64,000 nucleotides of DNA from Tepidanaerobacter syntrophicus. GTDB lineage: Bacteria; Bacillota; Thermosediminibacteria; Thermosediminibacterales; Tepidanaerobacteraceae. This document shows positions 33,486 to 43,220 of this stretch, piece after piece (the stretch's first letter is position 1; each line of letters starts with the position of its first letter). Where the stretch lies: positions 186,001-250,000 of the forward strand of contig NZ_DF977003.1 in NCBI RefSeq assembly GCF_001485475.2, in the 5' to 3' direction. Made by a program: the position numbers and the translations under genes. A model generated the notes under the pieces. It was not told where the DNA came from and ran no database searches. It saw nothing but the letters and a program-made list of their open reading frames with translations.

Positions 33486-35012
33486 ATGGTAAAACTAAAT
33501 AAGGAATTACTAAAAAGTGGTTTTAAATTCCCGGAAGATTTGATGGTGCAGCCGTTTCCTGAAAATTTGCCGGAAAAAGTTATTCAATTTGGCGAAGGCA
33601 ATTTTTTAAGGGCCTTTGTTGATTGGATGTTTCACCAGATGAACAAACAAAAGATTTTCAATGGTCGTGTTGTAGCTGTTCAGCCGATTGCTCAAGGCTT
33701 GGTTGGCAAGCTAAACGAACAAGACGGTTTATATACCTTAATTTTAAGAGGCTTGCAAGATGGAAAACCTGTCGAACTCAAAGAAATAATAAGTTCAATA
33801 AGTCGTGGAATAAATCCGTATACTCAATGGGATGAATATCTAAAATGTGCAGAAAATCCCGATATAGAATTTGTGGTTTCTAACACTACTGAAGCCGGGA
33901 TTTCATATGATAAAAGCGATAGCATTGACAAGAAACCGCCTTTATCATACCCGGGGAAACTTACAGCTTATTTATATCATAGATTTAACCACTTTAACGG
34001 CGATCCATCAAAGGGCATGGTCATTATTCCTTGTGAGCTGATTGACAGAAATGGCGACAACTTAAAAAGAATTATATTACAGCTGTCAAATGACTGGAAC
34101 CTGCCTGAAGTGTTTAAAGAATGGATAGAAAAAGACAATATTTTTGTCAACACTTTGGTAGACAGAGTAGTAACAGGGTATCCTAAGGACGAAATAAATG
34201 AAATTTTAAACCATCTGGGTTATGAAGATAATCTTGTTGATACAGGAGAACTTTTTCATTTATGGGTAATTGAAGGTCCCGGCGAGCTTTCCGAAAGATT
34301 ACCATTTACCAAGGCGGGTCTTAATGTATTATGGACTGATGATATGTCACCGTACAGGACAAGAAAAGTCAGGATATTAAACGGTGCCCATACATCTTCA
34401 GTTCCTGCAGCATTCCTATATGGTCTTGAAACCATTGGAGAGATGATGGAGCACGATGTTATGGGCAAATTTGCAAGAGAAGTTATCTACGACGAGATAG
34501 TCCCTTCGATAAATCTGGACAAAAAAATGCTGCTTGAATTTGCGGATTCTGTTGTTGAGCGTTTTCAAAACCCGTATATAAAACACTATTTAATAAGCAT
34601 TCTCCTCAATTCATCCTCGAAATTTAAAACAAGGGTATTGCCTTCAATTATTGAGTATCAACAATTATATAATAAACTTCCCGAAAAACTTACGTTTTCT
34701 TTTGCTGCATTAATGGCGGTATATAAAGACGGCAAAGTTGAAAACGGTGTAATGAAAGCGCGCCGTGAAAAAGGCGAATTTGTAATGCAGGATGATTTGT
34801 GGGTCTTAGAATTCTTTGAGAAGACATGGAATGATTTTGACAAAAGCAAAAAAGCTGCTAAAAGCGTGGCAAAGGCTGTGCTTGCCAACAGCAAAATGTG
34901 GGATCAAGACCTAAACAATATTGACGGTCTTACAGATAAAGTAGCTGACTATTTGTATCAAATTACCAATGATGGTATAAAAAATACCGTTGAAAGACTT
35001 GTGAAAAACTAG
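33486..35012 (+). CDS. uxaB: Tagaturonate reductase (altronate oxidoreductase)
   Basis: 508 residues of the polyol/mannitol dehydrogenase family: VIQFGEGNFLRAFVDWM at the N-terminus, VSNTTEAGI, IIPCELIDRNGD, FVNTLVDRVVTGYP and VRILNGAHTS, which matches UxaB. It reduces tagaturonate to altronate with NADH in galacturonate breakdown. 28 nt after the IolB-family gene with an AAAGGAGGC ribosome site, 50 nt before uxaA. Confidence 0.92.
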   Translation: MVKLNKELLKSGFKFPEDLMVQPFPENLPEKVIQFGEGNFLRAFVDWMFHQMNKQKIFNGRVVAVQPIAQGLVGKLNEQDGLYTLILRGLQDGKPVELKEIISSISRGINPYTQWDEYLKCAENPDIEFVVSNTTEAGISYDKSDSIDKKPPLSYPGKLTAYLYHRFNHFNGDPSKGMVIIPCELIDRNGDNLKRIILQLSNDWNLPEVFKEWIEKDNIFVNTLVDRVVTGYPKDEINEILNHLGYEDNLVDTGELFHLWVIEGPGELSERLPFTKAGLNVLWTDDMSPYRTRKVRILNGAHTSSVPAAFLYGLETIGEMMEHDVMGKFAREVIYDEIVPSINLDKKMLLEFADSVVERFQNPYIKHYLISILLNSSSKFKTRVLPSIIEYQQLYNKLPEKLTFSFAALMAVYKDGKVENGVMKARREKGEFVMQDDLWVLEFFEKTWNDFDKSKKAAKSVAKAVLANSKMWDQDLNNIDGLTDKVADYLYQITNDGIKNTVERLVKN

Positions 35013-35062
35013 CGCAACTGATTGCCTTTATCTCTTTAGTTACAAGAAAGGATTGAAAACTT

Positions 35063-36550
35063 ATGGCAGTAATCAAAATACACGAAAGAGACAACGTGGC
35101 CGTAGTGATCGATAAAGTGAGTAAAGGTGAAGTAGTAAAAGTGGGTTCTTGTTCAGTTATAGCTTTAGATGATATAGATCAAGGCCATAAAATCGCTCTT
35201 TATGATATAGAGCAAGGCGAAAATGTTATAAAGTATGGATTCCCAATAGGGCATGCTACAACTCATATAAAGGCCGGCCAGTGGGTTCACAGTCACAATC
35301 TGAAAACGAATTTAGGTGAACTTACAGAGTATGAATATACTCCTCGTCTATCCGATGTGAAGGTTGCCGAGGAATGTGGAACTTTCCGGGGTTTTATCCG
35401 CGAAGGCGACAGAGCAGGAATAAGAAACGAAATATGGATTATACCCACTGTAAGCTGCGTAAACAGAAATGCCGAGCTTATAGCCAAAATTTCAAAGGAA
35501 AGATTTAAAGGGGTAAAAAATCTGGATGGTATTTATGAGCTTACTCATCCTTATGGTTGTTCCCAATTAGGCCAAGATCAATTAAATACTCAAAAGATAT
35601 TAGCGAATCTGGTAAATCATCCTAATGCGGGTGGAGTCTTGGTTCTAGGCCTTGGCTGTGAAAATAATAATGTTGACGAGTTCAAAAAAGTGTTAGGAAA
35701 GTATAATTCTGACAGAGTGAAATTCTTAGTAGCGCAGGAAGTAGAAGACGAAATAGAGGCAGGAGTCGGGCTTATAGAAGAGCTGGTAGAATATGTATCA
35801 CAATTTGAAAGACAGGATTGCCCAGTTTCAAAGCTTGTAGTAGGTCTTAAATGCGGTGGTTCCGATGGTTTTTCAGGTATTACCGCAAATCCCTTAGTAG
35901 GCTCTTTTTCAGATAAATTAATTTCTTGCGGAGGAAGTACCGTCTTAACAGAGGTGCCTGAGATGTTCGGTGCAGAAACTATCCTTATGAATCGAGCAAT
36001 AAGTCGTGAAGTATTCGATAAAATAGTTAAAATGATAAACGACTTTAAAGAATATTTTATGAGCTACAACCAGCCAATTTATGAGAATCCGTCGCCGGGC
36101 AATAAAAAAGGAGGTATTACAACCTTAGAAGAAAAATCTTTGGGATGTGTGCAAAAAGGCGGAACAAGTAATGTAGTAGATGTGTTGGATTATGGCGATG
36201 TGGTAAAAAATAGTGGCCTTAGCCTACTTACAGGTCCGGGAAACGATATGGTAGCATCGACAGTTCTTGCCGCTGCAGGGTGTCATTTGATTTTATTTAC
36301 AACAGGAAGAGGAACTCCACTAGGAACTGCTGTACCAACTATAAAAATTTCTACAAATACCAATCTTTACAACCGTAAATCCAATTGGATTGATTTTGAT
36401 GCAGGCAGGCTTCTTTCCGATGAAACAATGGAAAAACTAACTTCGGAATTAATGCGTTATGTTATAAATGTTGCTTCAGGCGAAAAAAGTAAGGCTGAAA
36501 AAATGGGATTTAAAGAAATAGCAATTTTTAAAAATGGGGTTACACTTTAG
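35063..36550 (+). CDS. uxaA: Altronate dehydratase
   Basis: 495 residues: small N-terminal SAF domain (about 1-95, GHKIALYDIEQGENVIKYG in part) and large UxaA domain with HPYGCSQLGQDQ, GLGCENNN, GLKCGGSDGFSGITANP and LTGPGNDMVAST, the cysteines expected for its iron site. It dehydrates altronate to 2-keto-3-deoxygluconate. The later kinase and aldolase (kdgK, kdgA) are not in the window. It ends flush against ndk on the other strand, with no terminator visible. Confidence 0.93.
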   Translation: MAVIKIHERDNVAVVIDKVSKGEVVKVGSCSVIALDDIDQGHKIALYDIEQGENVIKYGFPIGHATTHIKAGQWVHSHNLKTNLGELTEYEYTPRLSDVKVAEECGTFRGFIREGDRAGIRNEIWIIPTVSCVNRNAELIAKISKERFKGVKNLDGIYELTHPYGCSQLGQDQLNTQKILANLVNHPNAGGVLVLGLGCENNNVDEFKKVLGKYNSDRVKFLVAQEVEDEIEAGVGLIEELVEYVSQFERQDCPVSKLVVGLKCGGSDGFSGITANPLVGSFSDKLISCGGSTVLTEVPEMFGAETILMNRAISREVFDKIVKMINDFKEYFMSYNQPIYENPSPGNKKGGITTLEEKSLGCVQKGGTSNVVDVLDYGDVVKNSGLSLLTGPGNDMVASTVLAAAGCHLILFTTGRGTPLGTAVPTIKISTNTNLYNRKSNWIDFDAGRLLSDETMEKLTSELMRYVINVASGEKSKAEKMGFKEIAIFKNGVTL

Positions 36551-36964
36551 TCATGCAAGGTTCATATAAGACATCCAAAGCTTTATTTCACGTTCTGCAG
36601 TTTCCGGCTTATCGGAAGCGTGGACTAGGTTTTCTGTTGTAGAAGTGGCGAAATCCCCTCGGATTGTTCCCGGCAAAGCTTCTTCAATTTGGGTCGGACC
36701 ATTTATAAGCCTTGCAAGTCTTATAGCGTTAGGGCCTTCTAAGACCATAGCTAAAACAGGTCCGGAAGTGATATTTGCAATTAATTCTTGAAAAAATGGT
36801 TTTGACACATGCTCTTCATAATGCTTACATGCCAATTCTTCAGGAACCATAATTAGTTTTGCAGCAGTTATTTTTAAGCCTTTTTGCTCATATCTTTGAA
36901 TAATAGTACCAGCCAAACCTCGGCGAATTCCATCAGGCTTAATCATGATAAAGGTTTTTTCCAT
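36551..36964 (-). CDS. ndk: Nucleoside diphosphate kinase
   Basis: 137 residues from ATG 36964, giving the family-standard MEKTFIMIKPDG start; an upstream ATG at 36982 gives six extra residues and is only 1 nt from its GAAGG. The phosphohistidine lies in STTENLVHASD and GTIRGDFA is present. It transfers phosphate among NTPs and NDPs. Two small departures from the norm are NLVHASD instead of NxxHGSD and GDFAT instead of GDFG. Monocistronic, convergent with uxaA. Confidence 0.92.
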   Translation of the reverse strand: MEKTFIMIKPDGIRRGLAGTIIQRYEQKGLKITAAKLIMVPEELACKHYEEHVSKPFFQELIANITSGPVLAMVLEGPNAIRLARLINGPTQIEEALPGTIRGDFATSTTENLVHASDKPETAEREIKLWMSYMNLA

Positions 36965-37155
36965 AGACAAGTCCAGCCACATCCCTTCAAAATTTAACTA
37001 ACTATCTGAGCTATATTTTTATTATTGTATAATATATAGCGTAAAAATCTAATTTTGTCAAATATTTTATACCATCTTAAAACACAAGTGCAAGCGGTCT
37101 ACCATCTTGACCTAGGTACGATTGTTATTTTATTGTAAGTTCAAAAAATAAAATG

Positions 37156-37184
37156 TTGACAAAAGATTTTATTTGATGTATCCT
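37156..37184 (+). promoter_or_regulatory. Promoter of the trp operon
   Basis: TTGACA at 37156-37161, 17-bp spacer, TATCCT at 37179-37184. Start near 37191, leader of about 345 nt. Confidence 0.75.
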
Positions 37185-37190
37185 ATAAAA

Positions 37191-37473
37191 AACTAATTAC
37201 TGCATCTAAAACCGTTGAGGCGGAGATAAAGATGGTTATGCTCTTACAGAGAGCTCGCGGTGCTGAAAAGCGAGTAGAAAACAAGCCATCAAATGGACCG
37301 CTGAGGGCGCAGCCAAAGGCGAAAGCTGAGTATTCTGCGACGTGTAGGCATACGTAAGTTGCCGGGGATATGATAGTATCCTGCTGAGTGCACGGCTGCA
37401 ATATACCGTGAATCAAGGTGGTACCACGAGCGTAAAGCCCGTCCTTGACTTTTATGTCAAGGACGGGCTTTTT
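37191..37473 (+). ncRNA. T-box leader (tryptophan, specifier UGG) of the trp operon
   Basis: The T-box core AAGGTGGTACCACG is at 37415-37428. Stem I includes the AGAGAGCTCGCGGTGCTGAAAAGCGAG-type region around 37236-37262, and UGG at 37294-37296 followed by A is the likely specifier, the Trp codon. The antiterminator overlaps the terminator at 37434-37473. Uncharged tRNA-Trp should bind both sites and let transcription enter trpE. The bulge reads UGGU, which would match a discriminator A, or G only by wobble. Confidence 0.92.
37434..37473 (+). terminator. T-box terminator before trpE
   Basis: AAAGCCCGTCCTTGAC (37434-37449) pairs perfectly with GTCAAGGACGGGCTTT (37456-37471), 16 bp, then T5. 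Confidence 0.92.
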
Positions 37474-37535
37474 GACGTCCCCCGGCTAAATTCGATACTG
37501 TTCTAATTAAAACTATTTATAAAGGGTGTGTTAAA

Positions 37536-39011
37536 ATGTTGCAGCCAAGCCTGTCGGAGGCCAAAAAAATTGCAAAAACAGGGATCTACAAGAACATTCC
37601 AATAAGCTGTGAATTATTTCAAGATGGAATTGAACCGCTTGATATTTTATCAAAGTTAAAAAATGCCAGCAACCGCTGCTATATTCTTGAGTCTGCTTAC
37701 AAAGAGTCAAAATCTGCAAATTACACGTTTTTAGGATTTGATCCATTGTTAGAGATAATTTGTGCCGATAAAAAAGTAACAATTGTAAAGGATTCATTTT
37801 CTACAACAACGTCAGAGGATCCTGCTGAGGTTATACGTCAAGTAATGAAAGATAACTTTAGTCTGCGCTTTGACTACTTGCCTCCTTTTACGGGAGGGCT
37901 AGTAGGATATTTTTCATATGACTATGTTGGATATGCAGAACCTTCTCTTTTTCTAAATGCAAATGACGCCGAAAATTTTAGGGATATGCATCTGATGCTT
38001 TTTGATAAAGTAATTGCTTTTGATAATGTTCATAATCGATTAATGTTAATTGTGAATATAAAATGCGACAATATAGAAGCAGAATACAAACGGGCCTTGA
38101 GGGAAATTGAAAATCTTAAAAAACTTATTTTATTTGGTTTGCCCGCCGACGAGATACCTGGCAGAATAACATCTTCAGTGCGCCAGATGTTTACCAAACA
38201 TCAATATTGCAATATGGTTAACAAAGCCAAAGATTATATTGGGCAGGGAGAAGTTTTTCAAGTGGTACTATCCAATAGACTAGATGCCGATTTTAAAGGC
38301 AGCCTTTTAAACACTTACAAAGCTCTTCGACAAATCAACCCATCCCCTTATATGTTTTATATTTTTACCGATGATGTTGAAATTGTAGGTGCATCTCCTG
38401 AGACCCTTGTAAAATTGGAAAATGGAGTTCTGCACACATTTCCACTGGCCGGAACACGTGCCAGAGGCAAAACCGAAGAAGAGGACAAACGAATTGAAAT
38501 TGAACTTTTAGCAGATGAAAAAGAGCGTGCAGAACATGATATGCTGGTTGACTTGGGGCGAAACGATATTGGGAAAGTAAGCGAATTTGGCAGTGTAATA
38601 GTAGACAAATATATGGACATAGAACATCTTTCCCATGTAATGCATATAGGTTCAGATGTCTCTGGAAAAATTAGGAAAGATTGTGATGCTATAGATGCAA
38701 TAGCAGCAGTAATTCCTGCCGGCACACTATGCGGCGCGCCGAAGATAAGAGCATGCGAAATAATTGATGAATTAGAAAATGACAAAAGAGGAATATACGG
38801 CGGAGCAATTGGATATATAGATTTTGCGGGTAACTTAGATGTATGTATAGCAATACGCGTTGCTTTCACAAAGAACGGAAAGGTATTTGTGCGTTCGGGT
38901 GCCGGCATAGTAGCTGACAGCATACCTGAAAACGAATACCAAGAATGTATAAACAAATCTCAGGCGGTTGTGGAAGCGCTAAAAATTGCTCAAGGAGGAA
39001 TGAATATATGA
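37536..39011 (+). CDS. trpE: Anthranilate synthase component I
   Basis: 491 residues. Chorismate-binding domain with PLAGTRARGKTEEED, LVDLGRNDIGKVSEFG, PAGTLCGAPKIRA and RSGAGIVADS; the N-terminal LES segment (YILESAYKESKS) is the usual tryptophan feedback site. It makes anthranilate from chorismate with ammonia or glutamine-derived ammonia. First gene of the operon, overlapping trpG by ATGA. Because TrpG lacks its catalytic Cys, this enzyme may depend on free ammonia. Confidence 0.96.
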   Translation: MLQPSLSEAKKIAKTGIYKNIPISCELFQDGIEPLDILSKLKNASNRCYILESAYKESKSANYTFLGFDPLLEIICADKKVTIVKDSFSTTTSEDPAEVIRQVMKDNFSLRFDYLPPFTGGLVGYFSYDYVGYAEPSLFLNANDAENFRDMHLMLFDKVIAFDNVHNRLMLIVNIKCDNIEAEYKRALREIENLKKLILFGLPADEIPGRITSSVRQMFTKHQYCNMVNKAKDYIGQGEVFQVVLSNRLDADFKGSLLNTYKALRQINPSPYMFYIFTDDVEIVGASPETLVKLENGVLHTFPLAGTRARGKTEEEDKRIEIELLADEKERAEHDMLVDLGRNDIGKVSEFGSVIVDKYMDIEHLSHVMHIGSDVSGKIRKDCDAIDAIAAVIPAGTLCGAPKIRACEIIDELENDKRGIYGGAIGYIDFAGNLDVCIAIRVAFTKNGKVFVRSGAGIVADSIPENEYQECINKSQAVVEALKIAQGGMNI

Positions 39012-39592
39012 TATTAGTAATTGATAACTATGACAGTTTTTCTTACAACCTTTACCAATTGGCAGGAATGTTAGATTGCGATGCTAAAATTTTCCATAAT
39101 AATGAAATAACAATTGAAGATATAAAAAAACTTAACCCGAGCCACATTATAATTTCCTCAGGGCCCGGGTATCCTGAAAGTGCAGGCATATGTATGGATG
39201 CGGTAAGGGAACTTGAAGAAACAACACCCATACTTGGAGTTGGGTTAGGCCATCAAGTGATTTGTAAAGCATATGGAGCAGATATTATCCGAGCAAAAAA
39301 ATTTATGCATGGCAAGCAATGCGAAGTAATTATAGACAACGAGAATCCTCTATTTTTTGGTATGCCAAGTCGAATTAAAGTCGCTCGCTATAACTCCCTT
39401 AAAGTTTTGGAAGATAATTTTCCCTGCTGCCTGGAAATAATAGCGAAAACAAATGAAGAAGAAATTATGGCAATAAAACACCGCGACTACCCAATTTTTG
39501 GCCTGCAGTTTCACCCTGAATCAATTTTAACTCCGGATGGTCTGCAAATAATTAAAAACTTTGTAAATATATTGAAAGGAGCATTATTATGA
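39008..39592 (+). CDS. trpG: Anthranilate synthase glutamine amidotransferase subunit, catalytic Cys replaced by Gly
   Basis: 194 residues, class I glutamine amidotransferase with [19 protein letters not shown] and FHPES (catalytic His and Glu). The nucleophile motif, normally GVCLGHQ, reads GVGLGHQ: Gly79, codon GGG at 39242-39244. RYHSL near residue 120 is RYNSL. Without the cysteine the glutaminase step should fail. Start ATG 39008 overlaps the trpE stop and follows AAGGAGG; the longer open frame from 38945 lies inside trpE. Otherwise full length and unbroken, so it may act as a structural partner. Confidence 0.93.
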   Translation: MILVIDNYDSFSYNLYQLAGMLDCDAKIFHNNEITIEDIKKLNPSHIIISSGPGYPESAGICMDAVRELEETTPILGVGLGHQVICKAYGADIIRAKKFMHGKQCEVIIDNENPLFFGMPSRIKVARYNSLKVLEDNFPCCLEIIAKTNEEEIMAIKHRDYPIFGLQFHPESILTPDGLQIIKNFVNILKGALL

Positions 39593-40611
39593 TAAAAGAA
39601 GCAACGGCAAAACTTATTGAGAATAGAAATTTAACCTATGAAGAAGCTGCGGCCGTTATGGACGAAATCATGAGCGGTAAAAGTTCAAACGTGCAGATCG
39701 CAGCCTTCCTTACAGCGCTTTCAGCTAAAGGAGAGACGATAGAGGAAATTACGGCATGTGCTGCCGGCATGCGTAACTATGCTGTGCCGGTCACCCACAA
39801 TTTTGATCTGCTGGATATCGTAGGAACAGGCGGAGATAAATCAAATTCATTTAATATTTCAACAACCGCCTCTGTTGTTATAGCGTCAGGGGGCGTAAAG
39901 GTTGCAAAGCACGGCAATCGCGCTGCATCTTCAAAAAGCGGGGCAGCAGATTGCTTAGAAGCCTTAGGTGTAAACATCAATCTTTCTGCACAAAAATGTA
40001 TAAAACTCTTAGCAGAGATTGGAATATGCTTCTTTTTTGCTCAAAATTATCACACTTCCATGAAATATGTGGGACCTGTGCGAAAAGAACTTGGAATCCG
40101 AAGCATTTTTAATATTTTAGGCCCTTTAACAAATCCGAGCTTGGCTAATATGGAAGTGCTTGGCGTATATACCGAATCATTAGTAGAGCCATTAGCACAT
40201 GTTCTTTCAAATCTTGGTGTAAAACGTGGCATGGTAGTGTATGGGCAAGACGGGCTCGATGAGATTTCCAGTTCATCGCCTACAACTATATGTGAATTTA
40301 CAGAAAATCATTTTAAAAAATATGTTATTATGCCGGAGGATTTTGGCTTTAAACGCTCAGAAAAGAAAGAGCTAATCGGTGGAACACCTGCAGAAAATGC
40401 TAAAATAACACTGGATATTTTAAATGGCACAGAGGGGCCAAAATATCAGGCAACAATTTTAAATGCCGGTGCAGGTCTTTATATAGCGGGAAAAGCAAAA
40501 AATCACACGGAAGGCGTAAGACTTGCCGAAGAACTAATAAAAAGCGGAAAAGCAAAAGAAAAGCTTGTTCAATTTATTAGAGAGTCAAATAAGCAAGAGA
40601 CAGCAGTATGA
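39589..40611 (+). CDS. trpD: Anthranilate phosphoribosyltransferase
   Basis: 340 residues with [17 protein letters not shown] (PRPP and metal binding), [21 protein letters not shown] and GPLTNP, all standard for TrpD. It transfers phosphoribosyl from PRPP to anthranilate. Not fused to TrpG. Overlaps trpG and trpC by 4 nt each. Confidence 0.97.
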   Translation: MIKEATAKLIENRNLTYEEAAAVMDEIMSGKSSNVQIAAFLTALSAKGETIEEITACAAGMRNYAVPVTHNFDLLDIVGTGGDKSNSFNISTTASVVIASGGVKVAKHGNRAASSKSGAADCLEALGVNINLSAQKCIKLLAEIGICFFFAQNYHTSMKYVGPVRKELGIRSIFNILGPLTNPSLANMEVLGVYTESLVEPLAHVLSNLGVKRGMVVYGQDGLDEISSSSPTTICEFTENHFKKYVIMPEDFGFKRSEKKELIGGTPAENAKITLDILNGTEGPKYQATILNAGAGLYIAGKAKNHTEGVRLAEELIKSGKAKEKLVQFIRESNKQETAV

Positions 40612-41393
40612 TTTTAGACGAACTTGCAGCATATGCCAGAACGAGAGTTGAAAATGCAAAAAAGGAAATCAGCCTCCAGCATATTCGTGAACAAGCACTG
40701 AGCTTGCCCAAAGGAAATTTTTGTTTTAAAAGGGCTTTAGAAAACCCCGATATGTCTTTTATATGTGAGATAAAAAAGGCTTCTCCATCTAAAGGACTTA
40801 TCTCAATGGATTTTCCATATATTGAAATTGCAAAAGAATACGAGACGGCAGGCACGGATTGTATTTCTTGTCTTACCGAACCAAAATGGTTTATGGGTTC
40901 AGACGAAATATTTTTCGATATACGTTCACATGTAAAGCTTCCCATGCTCAGGAAAGATTTCACAATAGACGAATATCAACTTTATGAGGCTAAGTGCATA
41001 GGAGCCGATGCAGTGCTTCTAATCTGTGCACTTCTAGATACCAAAACCATACAGAAATTTCTAACAATATGTGAAGAAATGGGGATTTGCGCAATAGTTG
41101 AGGCTCACGATGAAGAAGAAATAAAGTCTGCTGTTTCTGCAGGCGCAAGACTTATTGGGATCAATAATAGAAATCTTAAAGATTTTACAGTGGACTTTAC
41201 GAATACTTTAAAATTGAAAGACAAAGTTCCTTCTGATATTTTGCTTATTGCAGAATCAGGGATAAAGTCGCAGGAAGACATAAAAGCCTTAAAAAAAGCA
41301 GGTGTCGATGCAGTCCTTATAGGCGAAGCTTTAATGAAAGCAAAAAATAAGCACAAAATCCTTGAATCTTTTAGGAGGGCAGCAAGTGGATAG
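40608..41393 (+). CDS. trpC: Indole-3-glycerol phosphate synthase
   Basis: 261-residue TIM barrel with [40 protein letters not shown] and AVLIGEALM, the catalytic lysines and glutamates of TrpC. It closes the indole ring from CdRP with loss of CO2. Overlaps trpD by 4 nt (ATGA) and trpF by 8 nt. Confidence 0.97.
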   Translation: MILDELAAYARTRVENAKKEISLQHIREQALSLPKGNFCFKRALENPDMSFICEIKKASPSKGLISMDFPYIEIAKEYETAGTDCISCLTEPKWFMGSDEIFFDIRSHVKLPMLRKDFTIDEYQLYEAKCIGADAVLLICALLDTKTIQKFLTICEEMGICAIVEAHDEEEIKSAVSAGARLIGINNRNLKDFTVDFTNTLKLKDKVPSDILLIAESGIKSQEDIKALKKAGVDAVLIGEALMKAKNKHKILESFRRAASG

Positions 41394-41994
41394 AACGAAA
41401 ATTAAGATATGCGGCCTTTCTCGATTATGTGATATAGAGTATGTAAATCTTGCAATGCCTGATTATGCGGGATTTGTATTTTGGGAGCAAAGCCGCAGGA
41501 ATGTATCAATTAAAAAAGCTGAGAAACTTAGTAAAGCATTAGATTCATCTATAAAATCCGTAGGTATATTTGTAAACGCACCTTTCGAAAAAATTATAAA
41601 TTTATGCGATAAAAACATTATAGATATAATTCAGCTTCATGGCAGCGAAGACAATGAATATATAGCGAAACTTAGAGAATATATTCCAAAAAAGGTGATT
41701 TGGAAAGCCTACAAGGTTTGTTCTAAAGAGGACCTAAAAGCCGCAGAAAGCAGCGCAGCAGATGTGGTGCTTTTGGATAATGGTTATGGAACAGGCAAAT
41801 GCTTTGATTGGTCGCTTATAGAAGAATTTACAAGGCCTTTCATTCTTGCAGGAGGGCTTACACAAGAAAATATTTGCGATGCAATCAGGAAATTTCAGCC
41901 TTATGCAGTAGATATAAGCTCAGGAGTAGAGTCAGAAGGCGTAAAAGATAAAGAAAAAATACTGAAAGTGGTTACCACTGTCAGAAATTGCTAA
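41386..41994 (+). CDS. trpF: Phosphoribosylanthranilate isomerase
   Basis: 202 residues from GTG 41386, which follows AGGAGGGC by 7 nt. KICGLSR holds the general-base Cys, and VQ-like QLHGSED, LLDNGYGTGKCFDW and DISSGVESEGVKD follow, as in TrpF. It converts PRA to CdRP. The frame is open 24 nt further upstream into trpC without a ribosome site. Confidence 0.95.
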   Translation: MDRTKIKICGLSRLCDIEYVNLAMPDYAGFVFWEQSRRNVSIKKAEKLSKALDSSIKSVGIFVNAPFEKIINLCDKNIIDIIQLHGSEDNEYIAKLREYIPKKVIWKAYKVCSKEDLKAAESSAADVVLLDNGYGTGKCFDWSLIEEFTRPFILAGGLTQENICDAIRKFQPYAVDISSGVESEGVKDKEKILKVVTTVRNC

Positions 41995-42032
41995 GAATAT
42001 ACGAACAAAACTTAAAATTTTAGGAGGAAATT

Positions 42033-43220
42033 ATGTCAAAGGGAAGATTCGGAATACATGGAGGACAATATATACCGGAAACATTGATGAATGCTGTAAT
42101 TGAATTAGAAGAAGCCTATGATTATTATAAGAATGATCCGGAATTTAACAAAGAACTGGAAGACTTATTTAGAGATTATGCCGGTAGACCTTCTCGCCTG
42201 TATTTTGCAAGAAAGATGACAGAAGACCTAGGCGGTGCCAAAATTTACCTAAAGCGCGAGGATCTAAATCATACAGGCGCTCATAAGATAAATAACGTAT
42301 TAGGCCAAGCGCTTCTTGCAAAAAAGATGGGTAAAAGCCGAGTGATTGCTGAAACAGGAGCAGGTCAGCATGGTGTTGCCACTGCTACAGCTGCAGCGCT
42401 TATGGGGATGGAGTGCGAAATCTTTATGGGAAAAGAAGATACCCGGCGTCAAGCTTTAAATGTATATAAAATGAGACTTCTTGGTGCGAAAGTGCATCCT
42501 GTTACATCCGGCACTGCTACACTAAAAGATGCAGTTTCAGAGACTATGCGAGAATGGACAAAGCGGATTAATGATACTCATTATATAATAGGATCTGTTA
42601 TGGGACCGCATCCGTTTCCTACAATCGTAAGGGATTTTCAATCTGTAATTTCGAAAGAAATTAAGTCACAAATGTTAGAGAAAGAAGGCAGACTGCCGGA
42701 TATGGTTATAGCCTGTGTAGGCGGGGGTTCCAATGCGATTGGTGCTTTTTATCACTTTATAAACGATAAATCAGTGGAATTAATTGGCTGTGAAGCGGCA
42801 GGCAGGGGAGTAGATACTTTTGAGACAGCAGCAACTATTACTACTGGAAAGCCGGGAATCTTTCATGGAATGAAGTCGTATTTTTGTCAAGATGAATATG
42901 GACAAATTGCACCTGTATATTCAATATCAGCAGGTTTGGATTATCCGGGTATAGGCCCGGAGCATGCTTATCTTCATGATTGCGGCAGAGCTCAATATGT
43001 AGCAATAACTGACGAAGAAGCGGTTTGCGCATTTGAATACCTGTCGCGGACAGAAGGCGTTATTCCGGCCATCGAAAGCGCCCACGCAGTGGCTCAAGCA
43101 ATAAAAATAGCGCCTTCTATGGGTAAGGATAAGATTTTAGTTGTCAATATATCCGGCCGCGGTGATAAAGACTGTGCTGCAATTGCTAGATACAGAGGGG
43201 AGGACATGATAAATGAGTGA
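42033..43220 (+). CDS. trpB: Tryptophan synthase beta subunit
   Basis: 395 residues, PLP enzyme: [22 protein letters not shown] with the Schiff-base lysine, [12 protein letters not shown], and [10 protein letters not shown] for phosphate binding. It joins indole with serine. AGGAGG lies 6 nt before ATG 42033 and the gene overlaps trpA by 8 nt. Confidence 0.97.
   Translation: MSKGRFGIHGGQYIPETLMNAVIELEEAYDYYKNDPEFNKELEDLFRDYAGRPSRLYFARKMTEDLGGAKIYLKREDLNHTGAHKINNVLGQALLAKKMGKSRVIAETGAGQHGVATATAAALMGMECEIFMGKEDTRRQALNVYKMRLLGAKVHPVTSGTATLKDAVSETMREWTKRINDTHYIIGSVMGPHPFPTIVRDFQSVISKEIKSQMLEKEGRLPDMVIACVGGGSNAIGAFYHFINDKSVELIGCEAAGRGVDTFETAATITTGKPGIFHGMKSYFCQDEYGQIAPVYSISAGLDYPGIGPEHAYLHDCGRAQYVAITDEEAVCAFEYLSRTEGVIPAIESAHAVAQAIKIAPSMGKDKILVVNISGRGDKDCAAIARYRGEDMINE

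Noticed and set aside
37183-37416. Minus-strand open frame across the T-box leader
   Set aside because: The T-box motifs, specifier and terminator on the + strand explain the region.
38357-38956. 199-codon open frame antisense to trpE
   Set aside because: A serine/isoleucine-rich shadow of the conserved trpE frame with no start signal.
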